The notes below the pieces were generated by a model that had not been told where the DNA came from, did no database searches, and was given only the letters and a program-made list of their open reading frames with translations. Of a stretch of DNA of 64,000 nt, positions 27,516 to 36,755 are shown in pieces. The stretch comes from Archangiaceae bacterium (GTDB lineage: Bacteria; Myxococcota; Myxococcia; Myxococcales; Myxococcaceae). The position numbers and the translations under genes were made by a program. Each line of letters begins with the position of its first letter. Position 1 is the stretch's first letter. The stretch is from assembly GCA_016879935.1 (NCBI GenBank), contig JAACJQ010000091.1:1-64000 (forward strand), written 5' to 3'.

Positions 27516-28213
27516 GACGCGTCATCTTGAACGCCGACGACTTCGGGTACGACCCGGCCGTCTCACGCGGCATCGAGCAGGCCATGCGCGACGGCGTCGT
27601 CTCGAGCACGACGATGATGGTGAACACGCCGCACTCGGAAGAGGCGGCGACGCGCGCGAAGGGGCTCTCCATCGGGCTGCACCTGAACCTCGCGCGCTGG
27701 CGCTCGGTGTCGCGCCCGTCGCACGAGTTCGTCGAGGCGCAGGCACACGCGCTCGAGGCCGCGTTCGTCGAAGCCGAGACGCTCGCGCAGCTCGACCGGT
27801 TGCAAGCGCTCGTCGGAAGAGCGGCCACGCACATCGACGTGCACAAACACCTGCACACCGTGCCTGCCGTTCTCAGTGGACTCGCGCGCGCAGCGAAGGC
27901 GCGTGGACTTCCCGTGCGCAGCATCGACGCGGCGATGCGAGCGGCACTCACAGCGCTCGGCGTTCGCACCAACGACGTCTTCATCGGCGACGCGGGGAAG
28001 TCAGCGTGGTGGACGAAGGAGCAGTTCGCGCAGGTCGTGCAGTCGCTCCCGGCCGAGGGTGTCGTCGAGCTCATGTGTCACCCGGGCTTCGCGCCTTCGC
28101 AGGTGACGAGCGGCTACTCGGGGCAACGTGAAGTCGAGCTCGCGACCTTCTGCGCGCGTGAATCGAAGGCGCTGCTCGAGGCACGAGGGGTGATGTTCGA
28201 GCCCTGGAGCTGA
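27512..28213 (+). CDS. ChbG/HpnK-like (YdjC family) carbohydrate deacetylase
   Basis: The 233-residue protein begins MRRVILNADDFGYDPAVSRG, the ADDFG motif near the start being the metal- and base-bearing signature of the YdjC/ChbG family. Further conserved pieces are GLHLNLAR, HIDVHKHLHTVP and ELMCHPGFA, supplying His and Asp residues for zinc/Mg binding. Members remove acetyl groups from oligosaccharides such as chitobiose or from hopanoid-linked sugars. The ATG at 27512 overlaps the kinase stop (ATGA); a GTG at 27503 is an alternative. The substrate here cannot be told. Confidence 0.88.
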   Translation: MRRVILNADDFGYDPAVSRGIEQAMRDGVVSSTTMMVNTPHSEEAATRAKGLSIGLHLNLARWRSVSRPSHEFVEAQAHALEAAFVEAETLAQLDRLQALVGRAATHIDVHKHLHTVPAVLSGLARAAKARGLPVRSIDAAMRAALTALGVRTNDVFIGDAGKSAWWTKEQFAQVVQSLPAEGVVELMCHPGFAPSQVTSGYSGQREVELATFCARESKALLEARGVMFEPWS

Positions 28214-28214
28214 C

Positions 28215-28973
28215 GTGGCCTTCTCCGACTTCGACTGCGCAGGTTCGGTGATTCGGGTCGAGGCGACGCTCGCCGACATGTCGCGCCCACGCGTGCACCT
28301 CGGCGCGTTCTCGGTCTCGTCGAGCGCGACTCCGGCGCTGACGATTCACCGGCACGCGAGCCTTCCCGAGCACGCGAAGGTGGCCGAGGGGCCACTCGGG
28401 CGGTGCCGCTATCTGCTCGACGGAGACCGGCTCGATGTCGAGCTGGCCGACGGCATGTTCCAGGGCGAGCTCGTGCTGCGGCTGGCCTGGTACCTCGTGG
28501 CCACCCGTCGTGGCGGGCTGCTGATTCACGCGAGCGCCATCACCGATGGAGAGGTCGCGCTCGTCGCGTCGGGCAAGTCGGGCGATGGCAAGTCGACGCT
28601 CTCGCGGCTGTGCCGGTCGACGGGGCTGTCGCTGCTCACCGATGAGATCGTGCAGCTGTTCCCTGATGGCTCCGCGGCGGGCACGCCGTTTCGCTCCGAT
28701 GAAGACAACGTCGGTCGACCGGGGCGGCACCCGGTGAAGCACTTCGTCGCGCTGAAGAAGGCGCAGCACGAAGCGCTCGAGCCGCTCTCAGGCATCGACG
28801 CGGCGCAGCTCGCGACCTCGCAGTGTTTCGATGGAGCCGTGTTCGCCCTGCCGCGCGCCGAGGTGAATCGACGGGTGCTGAACTTTCTCTCGAACACGAC
28901 CATCGGCACCCTCGCCTTCCGCAAGGACCCGGCGGTCGGCGCGTTCGTCAGACACCTGCTCGCCGCGGGCTGA
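28215..28973 (+). CDS. HprK-like P-loop kinase domain protein
   Basis: The 252-residue protein starts at GTG 28215, two bases after the deacetylase stop. Around residues 97-145 it has LIHASAITDGEVALVASG followed by the P-loop GKSGDGKSTLS and LLTDEIVQ, matching the C-terminal kinase core of HPr kinase/phosphorylase. It lacks a clear N-terminal HPr-K regulatory region and the family's capsule-like signature further on. Standalone HprK-like proteins occur in bacteria and near some RiPP clusters, with unknown substrates. The gene ends inside the 3' end of the opposing MmcQ-like gene (26-base overlap). Confidence 0.75.
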   Translation: MAFSDFDCAGSVIRVEATLADMSRPRVHLGAFSVSSSATPALTIHRHASLPEHAKVAEGPLGRCRYLLDGDRLDVELADGMFQGELVLRLAWYLVATRRGGLLIHASAITDGEVALVASGKSGDGKSTLSRLCRSTGLSLLTDEIVQLFPDGSAAGTPFRSDEDNVGRPGRHPVKHFVALKKAQHEALEPLSGIDAAQLATSQCFDGAVFALPRAEVNRRVLNFLSNTTIGTLAFRKDPAVGAFVRHLLAAG

Positions 28974-29310
28974 CCGCACCACGACCGGCCACAAGCAGCT
29001 TCTTCGGCGCCTTCTGCGCCCACGCGTCCTTCAAACGAAGCCGCGCCTGCTTCACCGTCAACGGCTTGAGTCTCGCGAGCACGGCCGGCCAGTTCTCGTA
29101 GTGCGGCGTGATGAAGAACGTTCGCGGCAACGCCTGAATCAAGAACTGCTGCGCGTCGACCGACTCGAGCACGAACACCACCGACTGGCCGTCTTCCTTG
29201 AGCCGGGCGAAGCCCTTGCCACCGACCAGCAGGGCGGGCGTGCGGTACCAGATGCCCTCCACGACAGAGGGGAGCTCGACGCCGAGCCGTACGAGCTGCT
29301 GCCATGTCAT
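28948..29310 (-). CDS. MmcQ/YjbR family protein
   Basis: The 120-residue protein fits the MmcQ/YjbR fold: an N-terminal LVRLGVELPSVVEG, a WYRTPALLVGGKGFARL strand pair, FITPHYENWPAVLARL, then a C-terminal DAWAQKAPKKLLVAG. YjbR is a small double-winged protein; it has been called DNA-binding, but the activity is not well defined. The ATG at 29310 has no convincing SD. It overlaps the HprK-like gene at its 3' end in the opposite direction and is divergent from the MBL-fold gene. Confidence 0.8.
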   Translation of the reverse strand: MTWQQLVRLGVELPSVVEGIWYRTPALLVGGKGFARLKEDGQSVVFVLESVDAQQFLIQALPRTFFITPHYENWPAVLARLKPLTVKQARLRLKDAWAQKAPKKLLVAGRGAVSPRRAGV

Positions 29311-29362
29311 GCGGGGAGCCTCGGGTGACAACGGGTGACGGCTGGGGCAGGAACGATGCTTC

Positions 29363-30370
29363 ATGCCGGTCGACTGGCTCAAGGGAGGACTCAAGCTGCA
29401 GGGCTCCCCGCTCTGGTTCGACGCGCGCAGAAAAGCCGAGGTCAGCTTCGTCTCGCACGCGCACACCGACCACATCGCCCGGCATGCGCGCGCCATCGGC
29501 ACGAAAGAGACGCTGCTCCTCATGCAGCACCGAGTCGGCACCATCGATGACACCGTCGCGCTCGACTACGGCGAGGCGTTTCCCTTCGAAGACCTCACGC
29601 TCGAGCTGTTCCCCGCGGGCCACGTGCTCGGCGCGGCCCAGGTGCGCGTCACCCGGCCCGATGGCCACCGCGTCGTCTACACGGGCGACTTCAGCCCGGG
29701 CGAGTTCCTCACGGCGAAGCGCTCCGAGACGCCAGCGTGCGACACGCTCATCATCGAGTCGACGTTCGGCCACCCGAAGTACCGCTTCCCCCCGCGCGCT
29801 GACGTCTACGACGAAGTCGCCGCGTGGTGCCGGCGCCACCTCGAGCGCGGCGTTCGCCCACTGCTCTTCGCGTACTCGCTCGGCAAGAGTCAGGAGTCGA
29901 TTCAGCAGCTCGCCGCCCGCGGCCTTCGCGTCGCCGCGCACGAGTCGATTCACGCCATCTCGACGCTGTACTCGCAGCTCGGCGTCACCATCGACGCGCG
30001 CTGCTTCGACGGCACCTTTCACGAAGGCGAGGTCGGGCTGTTCCCTCCATTCAAGAAGCACCGGCCCGAGAACCTGGGCGCCGTCGCGACCGCGGTGTTG
30101 ACCGGCTGGGCGCTCGAGCCGTGGGGCGCGCGCCGCTCGGGCGCCGACGTCGCCTTCCCCGTGTCGGACCACGCCGACTACCCGTCGCTGCTCGAGTTCG
30201 CGAAGGCCACCGGGGCCCGCGAAGTCATCACCCTGTTCGGCTTCGCCGAAGAGCTCGCCGCCGGGCTCCGAAAAGAGGGCCTGCTCGCTCGCGCCGTGAC
30301 CGAGAAGGTGCAGCTCGACCTCTTCGGAGCGCCGATTCGGCCCCTGCCCAGGCGCCCTGCCCGTTCGTGA
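29363..30370 (+). CDS. MBL-fold nuclease-like protein (ligase-associated exonuclease type)
   Basis: The 335-residue protein has the metallo-beta-lactamase zinc motif SHAHTDHI and further ligands in AGHVLGAAQ and TGDFSPGE, followed by ESTFGHPKY and [11 protein letters not shown]. This pattern is that of the beta-CASP/RNA-processing and DNA-ligase-associated exonuclease group, two-zinc phosphodiesterases acting on nucleic acids. The C-terminal stretch [14 protein letters not shown] resembles the tail seen in such exonucleases. The nearest ATP-dependent ligase is about 5 kb away, so association is only suggestive. Confidence 0.82.
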   Translation: MPVDWLKGGLKLQGSPLWFDARRKAEVSFVSHAHTDHIARHARAIGTKETLLLMQHRVGTIDDTVALDYGEAFPFEDLTLELFPAGHVLGAAQVRVTRPDGHRVVYTGDFSPGEFLTAKRSETPACDTLIIESTFGHPKYRFPPRADVYDEVAAWCRRHLERGVRPLLFAYSLGKSQESIQQLAARGLRVAAHESIHAISTLYSQLGVTIDARCFDGTFHEGEVGLFPPFKKHRPENLGAVATAVLTGWALEPWGARRSGADVAFPVSDHADYPSLLEFAKATGAREVITLFGFAEELAAGLRKEGLLARAVTEKVQLDLFGAPIRPLPRRPARS

Positions 30371-30443
30371 GGAACCGCTACCCCCCGCCGCCGTTCTGGC
30401 CTATGGCGGCCCGCGTCAAACCGACGTGAAGGGAAGCAAAGTC

Positions 30444-30947
30444 ATGGCTGAGACCGGGAAGACGCTGCGCCACCTGCTGCTCGGGAAGATTCACCGGGCC
30501 GTCGTGACCCGCGCAGACCTCGACTACGTCGGCAGCATCACCATCGATCGCGATCTCATCGACGCGGCCGGCTTTCTCGAGAACGAGAAGGTCGACATCT
30601 ACGACGTCACGAACGGCTCACGGCTCGCGACGTACGTGATTCCCGCCGAGCGCGGCACGGGCGAGATCGGCATCAACGGCGCCGCCGCGCACCTCGTGAA
30701 GCCGGGCGACCTCGTCATCATCGCGGCCTACGGGTGGATGAAGGAGAAGCAGGCGAAGAAGCACCAGCCGCACATCGTGCTGGTCGACGAGCAGAACCGC
30801 CCGCTGAAGGTCGCCAAAGAAGAGCGCAACCCGCCACAGCACCCGTTCGCGAGCGTCGCCAGCGACGAAGCCGACGCCGACTCGGAGCTCGAGGCGACGG
30901 CGGCGAAGGTGAAGAAGGCGAAGAAGAAGTCGAAGTCGAAGCGCTGA
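30444..30947 (+). CDS. panD: Aspartate 1-decarboxylase with Lys-rich C-terminal extension
   Basis: The 167-residue protein matches PanD. It has [20 protein letters not shown] with the self-cleavage site Gly30-Ser31 that yields the pyruvoyl cofactor, [19 protein letters not shown], and the [12 protein letters not shown] segment. It makes beta-alanine from aspartate for pantothenate and CoA. E. coli PanD is about 126 residues; this one carries an extra tail of about 40 residues ending in Lys-rich repeats ([13 protein letters not shown]). ATG 30444 is preceded by AAGGGAAG; an in-frame codon at 30426 is less likely. No panBC neighbour is present. Confidence 0.95.
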   Translation: MAETGKTLRHLLLGKIHRAVVTRADLDYVGSITIDRDLIDAAGFLENEKVDIYDVTNGSRLATYVIPAERGTGEIGINGAAAHLVKPGDLVIIAAYGWMKEKQAKKHQPHIVLVDEQNRPLKVAKEERNPPQHPFASVASDEADADSELEATAAKVKKAKKKSKSKR

Positions 30948-30965
30948 GCCCCGACTCGCTCCGCC

Positions 30966-31676
30966 TCAGATTCGGAAGCCGATGAAGAGGCGCAGCGAGA
31001 CGCCCGACAGGCTCCAGCTCGTGTATTCGTCGCGCCAGCGGAAATCGACGTTCGAGTTCGGCGGCGTCACCACGACGACGTTCTTGTAGGTGCCTGAGGC
31101 GTACTTCGCGGTCGCTTCGGCGCCGACGAAGACCCGCTCGGTGAAGAAGTACGAGCCGCCCGCGCCCAGCCCGATGCCGGGCCCCACGCCGGTGTCAGAC
31201 GCGCTCACCTGCACGCCCTGGTACGTCGCCGAGAAGCCCATCGACGAGACGACGACGCCGCCGAAGACCAGGCCGTACACGTCGATCTTCTGCAGCGCGT
31301 TGCCCGACTTCGCTGGCAGCTCGAGGTGGTAGCTCACGCGCGCCTGCGGGAAGAAGTTGCGGCTGCCGTAGGAGCCGTTGAGCACCGCGCCGATGAGCAG
31401 GCAGACGGTGCCACAGAAGCCGAAGTCGAGGCCCGCGCCGACCGCCAGCACGCCGGGGCCGAGCTTCACGACGCCGAGGTCGGCGTTCACGCCCAGGTTC
31501 ACGTAGGCGAGCAGAATGTCGGTATCGATGGTGAAGCGCGCGTCGGCGCGGAAGGGCCCGAGCACCTTCGTCGTCTCTGCCGGCGCTTCGATGACGCCGC
31601 CACCGGGCTCGCTGGTGGACGACTGCGCGAACGACACCGACCCGGCCAGCAGCACCGTCAGGAGCAACGTTCTCAT
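30966..31676 (-). CDS. Putative outer-membrane beta-barrel protein
   Basis: The 236-residue protein has a Sec signal (MRTLLLTVLLAGSVSFA) and a mature part rich in alternating aromatic/hydrophobic strands with Gly-rich turns (for example GPGIGLGAGGSYFFTERV). It ends in a hydrophobic, aromatic-containing strand (SLRLFIGFRI), as in outer-membrane proteins. No close family was recognised. It converges with panD with 18 bases between and is transcribed after the pentapeptide gene with 38 bases between. Confidence 0.7.
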   Translation of the reverse strand: MRTLLLTVLLAGSVSFAQSSTSEPGGGVIEAPAETTKVLGPFRADARFTIDTDILLAYVNLGVNADLGVVKLGPGVLAVGAGLDFGFCGTVCLLIGAVLNGSYGSRNFFPQARVSYHLELPAKSGNALQKIDVYGLVFGGVVVSSMGFSATYQGVQVSASDTGVGPGIGLGAGGSYFFTERVFVGAEATAKYASGTYKNVVVVTPPNSNVDFRWRDEYTSWSLSGVSLRLFIGFRI

Positions 31677-31714
31677 GTGGGCACCTCCGTGATGCGGGAA
31701 CGAACGACCGGCGC

Positions 31715-32935
31715 TCAGGCCGGCTCACCACCGACAGCCATCGCCTCGACGTGCGCGGTGGCTTCGGCGAGGTACGCGAGGCGGCGCATGCGCACCTCGT
31801 CGGGCAGGCTCGCGAACGACTCGAAGGCCTCCTTGAGCAGCGCCCGGTTTCCGTTCGAGGCGACGTGCGCGAGATCCTGCGACGCCTCCTGCGAGTCGAC
31901 GGCCTCTTCCCAGTTGTTGTCGGGAGCGAAGCCGGCCTCGATGAGCGACGTGAAGAGCTGCACGGCCGCGAGACGAACGCGCAGCTCGCCGATGTGCTCC
32001 ATGGCCTCGGCCGTCGCGCGCAGCTCGAGCATGGCGCCCGTGATGCGGGGGTCGACGTCAGAGGTGGTGTCTTCGACCTCCATCGCGCGGGCGAGGTCGT
32101 TGGCCAGCGTCGCCAGCGCCGCATCGGACGGCACGGGCTCGGAGCCCACTTCGCGCATGTACATCACGGCGATGGCCGTCTCGGCACCGCCAGTCGCGAT
32201 GACCTCTTTCGCCTTCTCGAGCGCCTGCATGTCGGGCACCGGGCGGCGGCCTTCGAGGCGCGTCTTCACGCCTTCGCGGTAGAGGTGCTCGAGGCTGACG
32301 CCGGGCGCCATGCGCACGGGCAGGGGCGGACGAAGGCCGGGAACGTCGAGCACCCACGGCGGCGGGTTGGCGACGTGCTTGAGCCCGCGGAAGAGCAGCG
32401 TGCCCGGCGGGTCGGTGGGGCGGAACGGCGGCAGCTCGGAGTCTTCCGACGGCTGCTGCTGCGCGGCCATCGCGGCGGCGCGCTGCTCACGCGTGAAGCT
32501 CGTGATGCCAACTGCGGGCGGCGGTGGAGGCGGCGGCGCCATCTCACCATCGAGGCCCACCACGCGGTCCATGTCGCAGTCGTCGAACTCGAGCTCTTCG
32601 AGGCCCTTGGCGCCCGTGAAGTCGCAGCGCAGCAGCTTCAGCTTCTCGAAGGTCGCGCCCTCGAGGTTGGCGCCGCGAAAGTCGCAGTCCTGCAGGCGGC
32701 CACCGTGGAAGTAGCTGTTCGAGAGGTCGGCTTCCTTGAAGGTGACCTTCGAGAGGTCGCACTTCTCCCACTCGGAGCCGATGAGCGTCAGACCGGAGAG
32801 ATCGGCGTTCGCCGAGAAGAGCTGCGGAAACGTCGCGCCGGTGTGGTCGAGGCCGACCTTGCCGTCACGGCGCAGCTGGTTCCACTGTTTGCTGCCATTC
32901 TTGAGGAGCTCTTCGATCGTGGGCTGCTTGGCCAT
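31715..32935 (-). CDS. Pentapeptide-repeat protein with Pro-rich linker and helical C-terminal domain
   Basis: The 406-residue protein has pentapeptide-type repeats in about residues 30-125 (A(D/N)LSG-, ADLSNSYF and RGANLEGATF units), which form a right-handed beta-helix. Then comes a Pro-rich run of about eight residues (PPPPPPP), followed by a mostly helical region of about 265 residues without a recognised domain. Pentapeptide proteins can mimic DNA or mediate protein contacts; this unit is short and its role is unknown. It is divergent from the RluA-like gene with only 47 bases between the starts. Confidence 0.8.
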   Translation of the reverse strand: MAKQPTIEELLKNGSKQWNQLRRDGKVGLDHTGATFPQLFSANADLSGLTLIGSEWEKCDLSKVTFKEADLSNSYFHGGRLQDCDFRGANLEGATFEKLKLLRCDFTGAKGLEELEFDDCDMDRVVGLDGEMAPPPPPPPAVGITSFTREQRAAAMAAQQQPSEDSELPPFRPTDPPGTLLFRGLKHVANPPPWVLDVPGLRPPLPVRMAPGVSLEHLYREGVKTRLEGRRPVPDMQALEKAKEVIATGGAETAIAVMYMREVGSEPVPSDAALATLANDLARAMEVEDTTSDVDPRITGAMLELRATAEAMEHIGELRVRLAAVQLFTSLIEAGFAPDNNWEEAVDSQEASQDLAHVASNGNRALLKEAFESFASLPDEVRMRRLAYLAEATAHVEAMAVGGEPA

Positions 32936-32982
32936 AGCGAGGGGCTTCTACATGGCCTCGCGCAGGCGACGAATGGTTTTTG

Positions 32983-34110
32983 ATGGGCGAATCGGTCGAC
33001 AAGGCGCCCACAGGCGCAATAGACCCCGCACCCTCCATGCTCGAGTTCCGCATCAGCCAGGACGACGACGGCCTGCGCCTCGACAAGTTCTTGAAGCGCA
33101 CGTTGTCGAACGTGCCGACCTCGCACCTCTTCAAGATGATTCGCGTGAAGAAGGTTCGCGTGAACGGCAAGCGGTGCAAGCCCGAACAGCACCTCGTCAA
33201 AGACGACGTCATCTCGATTCGGGGTGACGAGCAGCAGCTGAGGGTCGAGCGTGAACACACCGCGCCGCCGCCGCCGAAGGTCGACCTGAACGACCTCAAG
33301 GTTCTGCTCGAAGACGAGTGGATCATCGTCATCGACAAGCCCTCGGGCATGGCCGTGCACACGGGCAGCGGCATCACCGGCGGCACCGTGGTCGACCTCG
33401 TGCGCGCGTACCTGGGCCCGAAAGCGACGCGCAACGGCTTCACCGCGAGCCCCGCGCACCGCATCGACCGCGAGACCTCTGGCGTGCTCATCGTCGCCAA
33501 GCGCCGCCCGTCGATGGTGCACTTCACCGACGTCTTCACGAAGCACACGGCGAAGAAGCAGTACCTCGTGCTGGTGAAGGGCAAGTTGCCGAAGCCCTCG
33601 GGGCTCATCGACGTGCCGCTCGCCGAGCACCAGCAGACGGCCGAGTCGCGCGCGCGCCGGGGCGTCAACATGCAGGAGGCCCGCACCCGCTACCAGGTGC
33701 TCGCCCAGACGAGTCAGGTCGCCTTCGTCAGCTGCACCATCGAAACTGGCCGCACCCACCAGATTCGGCGACATTTCGCAGCCATCGGGCACCCGGTGGT
33801 GGGCGACTCGAAACATGGCGACTTCCCGTTCAATCGGGACGCGAAGGCGAGGTGGGGCCTCGACCGGCTGTTCCTGCACTCGACGAAGCTCGAGTTCCCC
33901 CACCCCGAGACGAAGGAGCGCACGCTCGTTGCAGCGCCGCTCCCGCAAGCGCTCGCTGAGGTGCTGAAGCGGGCAGGTGTGGTGATTCCAGCCTCGGTCG
34001 AGGTGGCTGGAGCGAGTGCGGTTGGCCACGCGGCGAAGGCGCCACGTGTGCCCGTGGAGCCGGAGCACGACGCAGACGACGACGACGACTCGGACGAGAC
34101 GGAGGGCTGA
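32983..34110 (+). CDS. RluA-family 23S rRNA pseudouridine synthase (RluC/RluD-like)
   Basis: The 375-residue protein has an S4 RNA-binding segment at the N terminus (LRLDKFLKRTLSN, with KVRVNGKRCKP). The synthase domain has IDKPSGMAVHTGSG and the catalytic aspartate in HRIDRETSGVL at about residue 160, plus ETGRTHQIRRHFAAIGHPVVGD near the end. It isomerises uridines in large-subunit rRNA. The C-terminal ~45 residues are an acidic tail (HDADDDDDSDE). The ATG at 33037 is an alternative start, and neither has an obvious SD. The stop overlaps the PBP start by one base (TGATG). The exact target site is unknown. Confidence 0.92.
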   Translation: MGESVDKAPTGAIDPAPSMLEFRISQDDDGLRLDKFLKRTLSNVPTSHLFKMIRVKKVRVNGKRCKPEQHLVKDDVISIRGDEQQLRVEREHTAPPPPKVDLNDLKVLLEDEWIIVIDKPSGMAVHTGSGITGGTVVDLVRAYLGPKATRNGFTASPAHRIDRETSGVLIVAKRRPSMVHFTDVFTKHTAKKQYLVLVKGKLPKPSGLIDVPLAEHQQTAESRARRGVNMQEARTRYQVLAQTSQVAFVSCTIETGRTHQIRRHFAAIGHPVVGDSKHGDFPFNRDAKARWGLDRLFLHSTKLEFPHPETKERTLVAAPLPQALAEVLKRAGVVIPASVEVAGASAVGHAAKAPRVPVEPEHDADDDDDSDETEG

Positions 34111-36752
34111 TGGCACGAACCACGAGCAAGACGCCTCCGCCGATGCCGAGCGCGAAAGGAAAGCTGGTGCTGGTCGACGTTCCGAAGGCGCGGTGGTGGA
34201 AGTTTCCCTTCAAGTTCCTGGGCTGGGCGCTGCTGACGGGCGCGACGGCCGCGGTGATGGGCTACGGCTTCGTGGTGTGGAAGTACTCCGACGGGCTGCC
34301 CGACTTCCCCAAGCCCGAGGAGTACCGGCCGCCGATCTTGAGCGAGGTCTACACGCAAGACGCGGTGCTCGCGGGTGAGTTCTACAACGAGCGCCGCAAG
34401 GTGGTGCCGTACGAGCGCATTCCCAAACGCCTCGTGCAGGCCTTCATCGCCGCAGAAGACGCCGACTTCTTCGACCACTTCGGCATCGACGTGTTCGGCA
34501 CCGGCCGCGCCGTCTTCAAGACGCTGACGAAGAAGCTCACGGGCTCGGGCAAGGTGCAGGGCGGCTCGACGCTCACGCAGCAGACGGCCAAGGCCGTGCT
34601 CATCTCGACCGAGGGCTACAAGCAGTCGACCGAGAAGACCATCAAACGAAAGATTCGCGAGGCGCTGCTCGCGCGCAGGCTCGAGAGCGAGCTGACGAAA
34701 GAGCAGATCCTCTATCTCTACCTGAACAACGTCTACCTCGGGCACCACAGCTATGGCGTGCAGTCGGCCGCCGAGAACTACTTCCGCAAAGACGTGAAGG
34801 ACCTCTCGCTCGCCGAGATGGCGCTGCTCGCGGGTCTGCCGCAGGCGCCGTCGGCGTTCTCTCCGTTCACGCAGCCCGAGAAGGCCAGAAAGCGCCGCCA
34901 GTACGTGCTCGGCCAGATGATTCAGAAGGGCATGATCACCAAGGTCGAGTTCGACGAAGCGTCGAAGGCCGAGGTGAACGTGTTCGACGTGGAAGACGTG
35001 TTCCACGAGTTTGCGCCGTACTTCACCGAAGAGGTGCGCCGTGACGTGGTGAACCGCTACGGCAACCCCGCGCTGCTGAACGACGGCCTCAAGGTCTTCA
35101 CCACGATGGACTCGGAGAAGCAGCGCGCCGCGCAAGACTCGGTGCTCTGGGGCCTGCTCGCGGTCGACAAGCGCCAGGGCTTCCGCGGCGCGCTCGGCAA
35201 CCTCGCCACCGAGAAGGAGCGCACCACCTTCCTCGCCAAAGCCGAGAAGGCGATGGGTGACGAAGAGCTCACGCCCGGCCGCTCGTACGTGGGGCTCGTC
35301 ACGAAGATCGAGAGCAACGGCTCGTCGGCCGAGGTGCAGATCGGCAAGAAGAAGGCACGGCTGCCCGCGCTCGGCATGCGCTGGGCGCGCGCGCTGAACG
35401 CCGAGCAGTACTACACGAGCGCGCTCATCAACTCGGTGAAGGTCGCCCTCAAGGAGAACGACCTGGTCATCGTGCGCGCGGTCGCCGACGTGAAGGGCCT
35501 CACCGACGACAGCGAGACCCGCAACGACGCGATGGCCAAAGACCTGCCGACCGACCTGCCGCTGGTGCGCCTCGAGCAGGAGCCCGAGCTCCAATCAGCC
35601 CTCGTCAGCATCGACCCGCAGCGCCAGTACCTGGTGGCGATGGTGGGCGGCTACGACTTCGACGCCAACGAGTTCAACCGCGCCTTCCAGGCCTGCCGGC
35701 AGCCGGGCTCGTCGTTCAAGCCCATCGTCTACGCGACCGCCTTCGAGAAGCTGGGGTGGACGCAAGGCACCGTGCTCGTCGACAGCCCCATCGTCTACGA
35801 CGACCCCGAGAACCAGAACCGGTGGAAGCCCGAGAACTACGACGAAGACTTCAAGGGTGAGGTGCTCGTTCGCACCGCGCTCGTGAACTCGATGAACCTG
35901 CCGGCCATCAAGACGTTCATCGAGATCGCCCGAAAGCTCGGCGCCAGGAACGAGAAGGTCGGCATCGAGGCGTTCGCCGACTTCATTCGCACGCTCGGCA
36001 TCTCGAACCACGCCGACACGAACGAAGACGGCGTGCCCGACTCGCCGGTGAACCACAACTACTCCACCGCGCTCGGCTCGACGTGCCTGTTCCCGCTCGA
36101 GCTCGTGAACGTGTACTCGACCATCAACCGCCTCGGCGTGAAGAAGCCGACCCACTTCGTGCGGAAGATCGAAGACCGCTTTGGCCGCACCATCGAAGAC
36201 CACACCGCGTGGGACGACCCGTGGGCCTCGCTGCAAGACCGCGTGGCGGCCGGCTACGCGCGGCTGCACGAACCGGGTGAGCAGGTGCTCTCGCCCGAGA
36301 CCGCCTTCCTCGTCACCGACCTCATGCGCGGCGTGGTGCGCGAAGGCACGGGCGCCGCGGCCTCGAAGCTGGGCAAGCCGGCGGCGGGCAAGACGGGCAC
36401 GACGAACGACTCGTTCGACGCGTGGTTCACCGCCTTCACGCGCGATCTCGTGACGACGGCGTGGGTTGGCTACGACCTGAACAAACACCCGCTGGGCCGC
36501 TACGAGACCGGTGGCCGCGCCGCCCTTCCCATCTGGCTCGCGTACATGACGCGCGCGCTGCAGGGCCGTGCGCAGCCCGAGTTCGAGCCCGGCAACCTCG
36601 ACGTCGTGCGCCGGCGCGTCGACAAGAAGACCGGCAAGCTCGCGCAGGGCAAAGGCACCGTCGACCTGTGGTTCAAGCGCGGCACCGAGCCGGAAGACTC
36701 CGAGCCCGAAGCGGGCGCCGTCGGCACCGAGCAGTTCATGATGACGCCCTGA
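34110..36752 (+). CDS. Class A penicillin-binding protein 1A-type (transglycosylase/transpeptidase)
   Basis: The 880-residue protein has one N-terminal membrane segment (about 35-55) and a GT51 glycosyltransferase domain with the catalytic Glu in AEDADFFDHFG near residue 113 and the hallmark GGSTLTQQTAK. The transpeptidase domain has the SxxK nucleophile SSFKPIVYA near 534 and the KTGTTND motif near 760. It polymerises lipid II and crosslinks peptidoglycan. An insertion around 370-440 between the domains may be an OB-like linker. It is translationally coupled to the pseudouridine synthase gene. The neighbouring genes give no clear partner. Confidence 0.95.
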   Translation: MARTTSKTPPPMPSAKGKLVLVDVPKARWWKFPFKFLGWALLTGATAAVMGYGFVVWKYSDGLPDFPKPEEYRPPILSEVYTQDAVLAGEFYNERRKVVPYERIPKRLVQAFIAAEDADFFDHFGIDVFGTGRAVFKTLTKKLTGSGKVQGGSTLTQQTAKAVLISTEGYKQSTEKTIKRKIREALLARRLESELTKEQILYLYLNNVYLGHHSYGVQSAAENYFRKDVKDLSLAEMALLAGLPQAPSAFSPFTQPEKARKRRQYVLGQMIQKGMITKVEFDEASKAEVNVFDVEDVFHEFAPYFTEEVRRDVVNRYGNPALLNDGLKVFTTMDSEKQRAAQDSVLWGLLAVDKRQGFRGALGNLATEKERTTFLAKAEKAMGDEELTPGRSYVGLVTKIESNGSSAEVQIGKKKARLPALGMRWARALNAEQYYTSALINSVKVALKENDLVIVRAVADVKGLTDDSETRNDAMAKDLPTDLPLVRLEQEPELQSALVSIDPQRQYLVAMVGGYDFDANEFNRAFQACRQPGSSFKPIVYATAFEKLGWTQGTVLVDSPIVYDDPENQNRWKPENYDEDFKGEVLVRTALVNSMNLPAIKTFIEIARKLGARNEKVGIEAFADFIRTLGISNHADTNEDGVPDSPVNHNYSTALGSTCLFPLELVNVYSTINRLGVKKPTHFVRKIEDRFGRTIEDHTAWDDPWASLQDRVAAGYARLHEPGEQVLSPETAFLVTDLMRGVVREGTGAAASKLGKPAAGKTGTTNDSFDAWFTAFTRDLVTTAWVGYDLNKHPLGRYETGGRAALPIWLAYMTRALQGRAQPEFEPGNLDVVRRRVDKKTGKLAQGKGTVDLWFKRGTEPEDSEPEAGAVGTEQFMMTP

Positions 36753-36755
36753 CCC

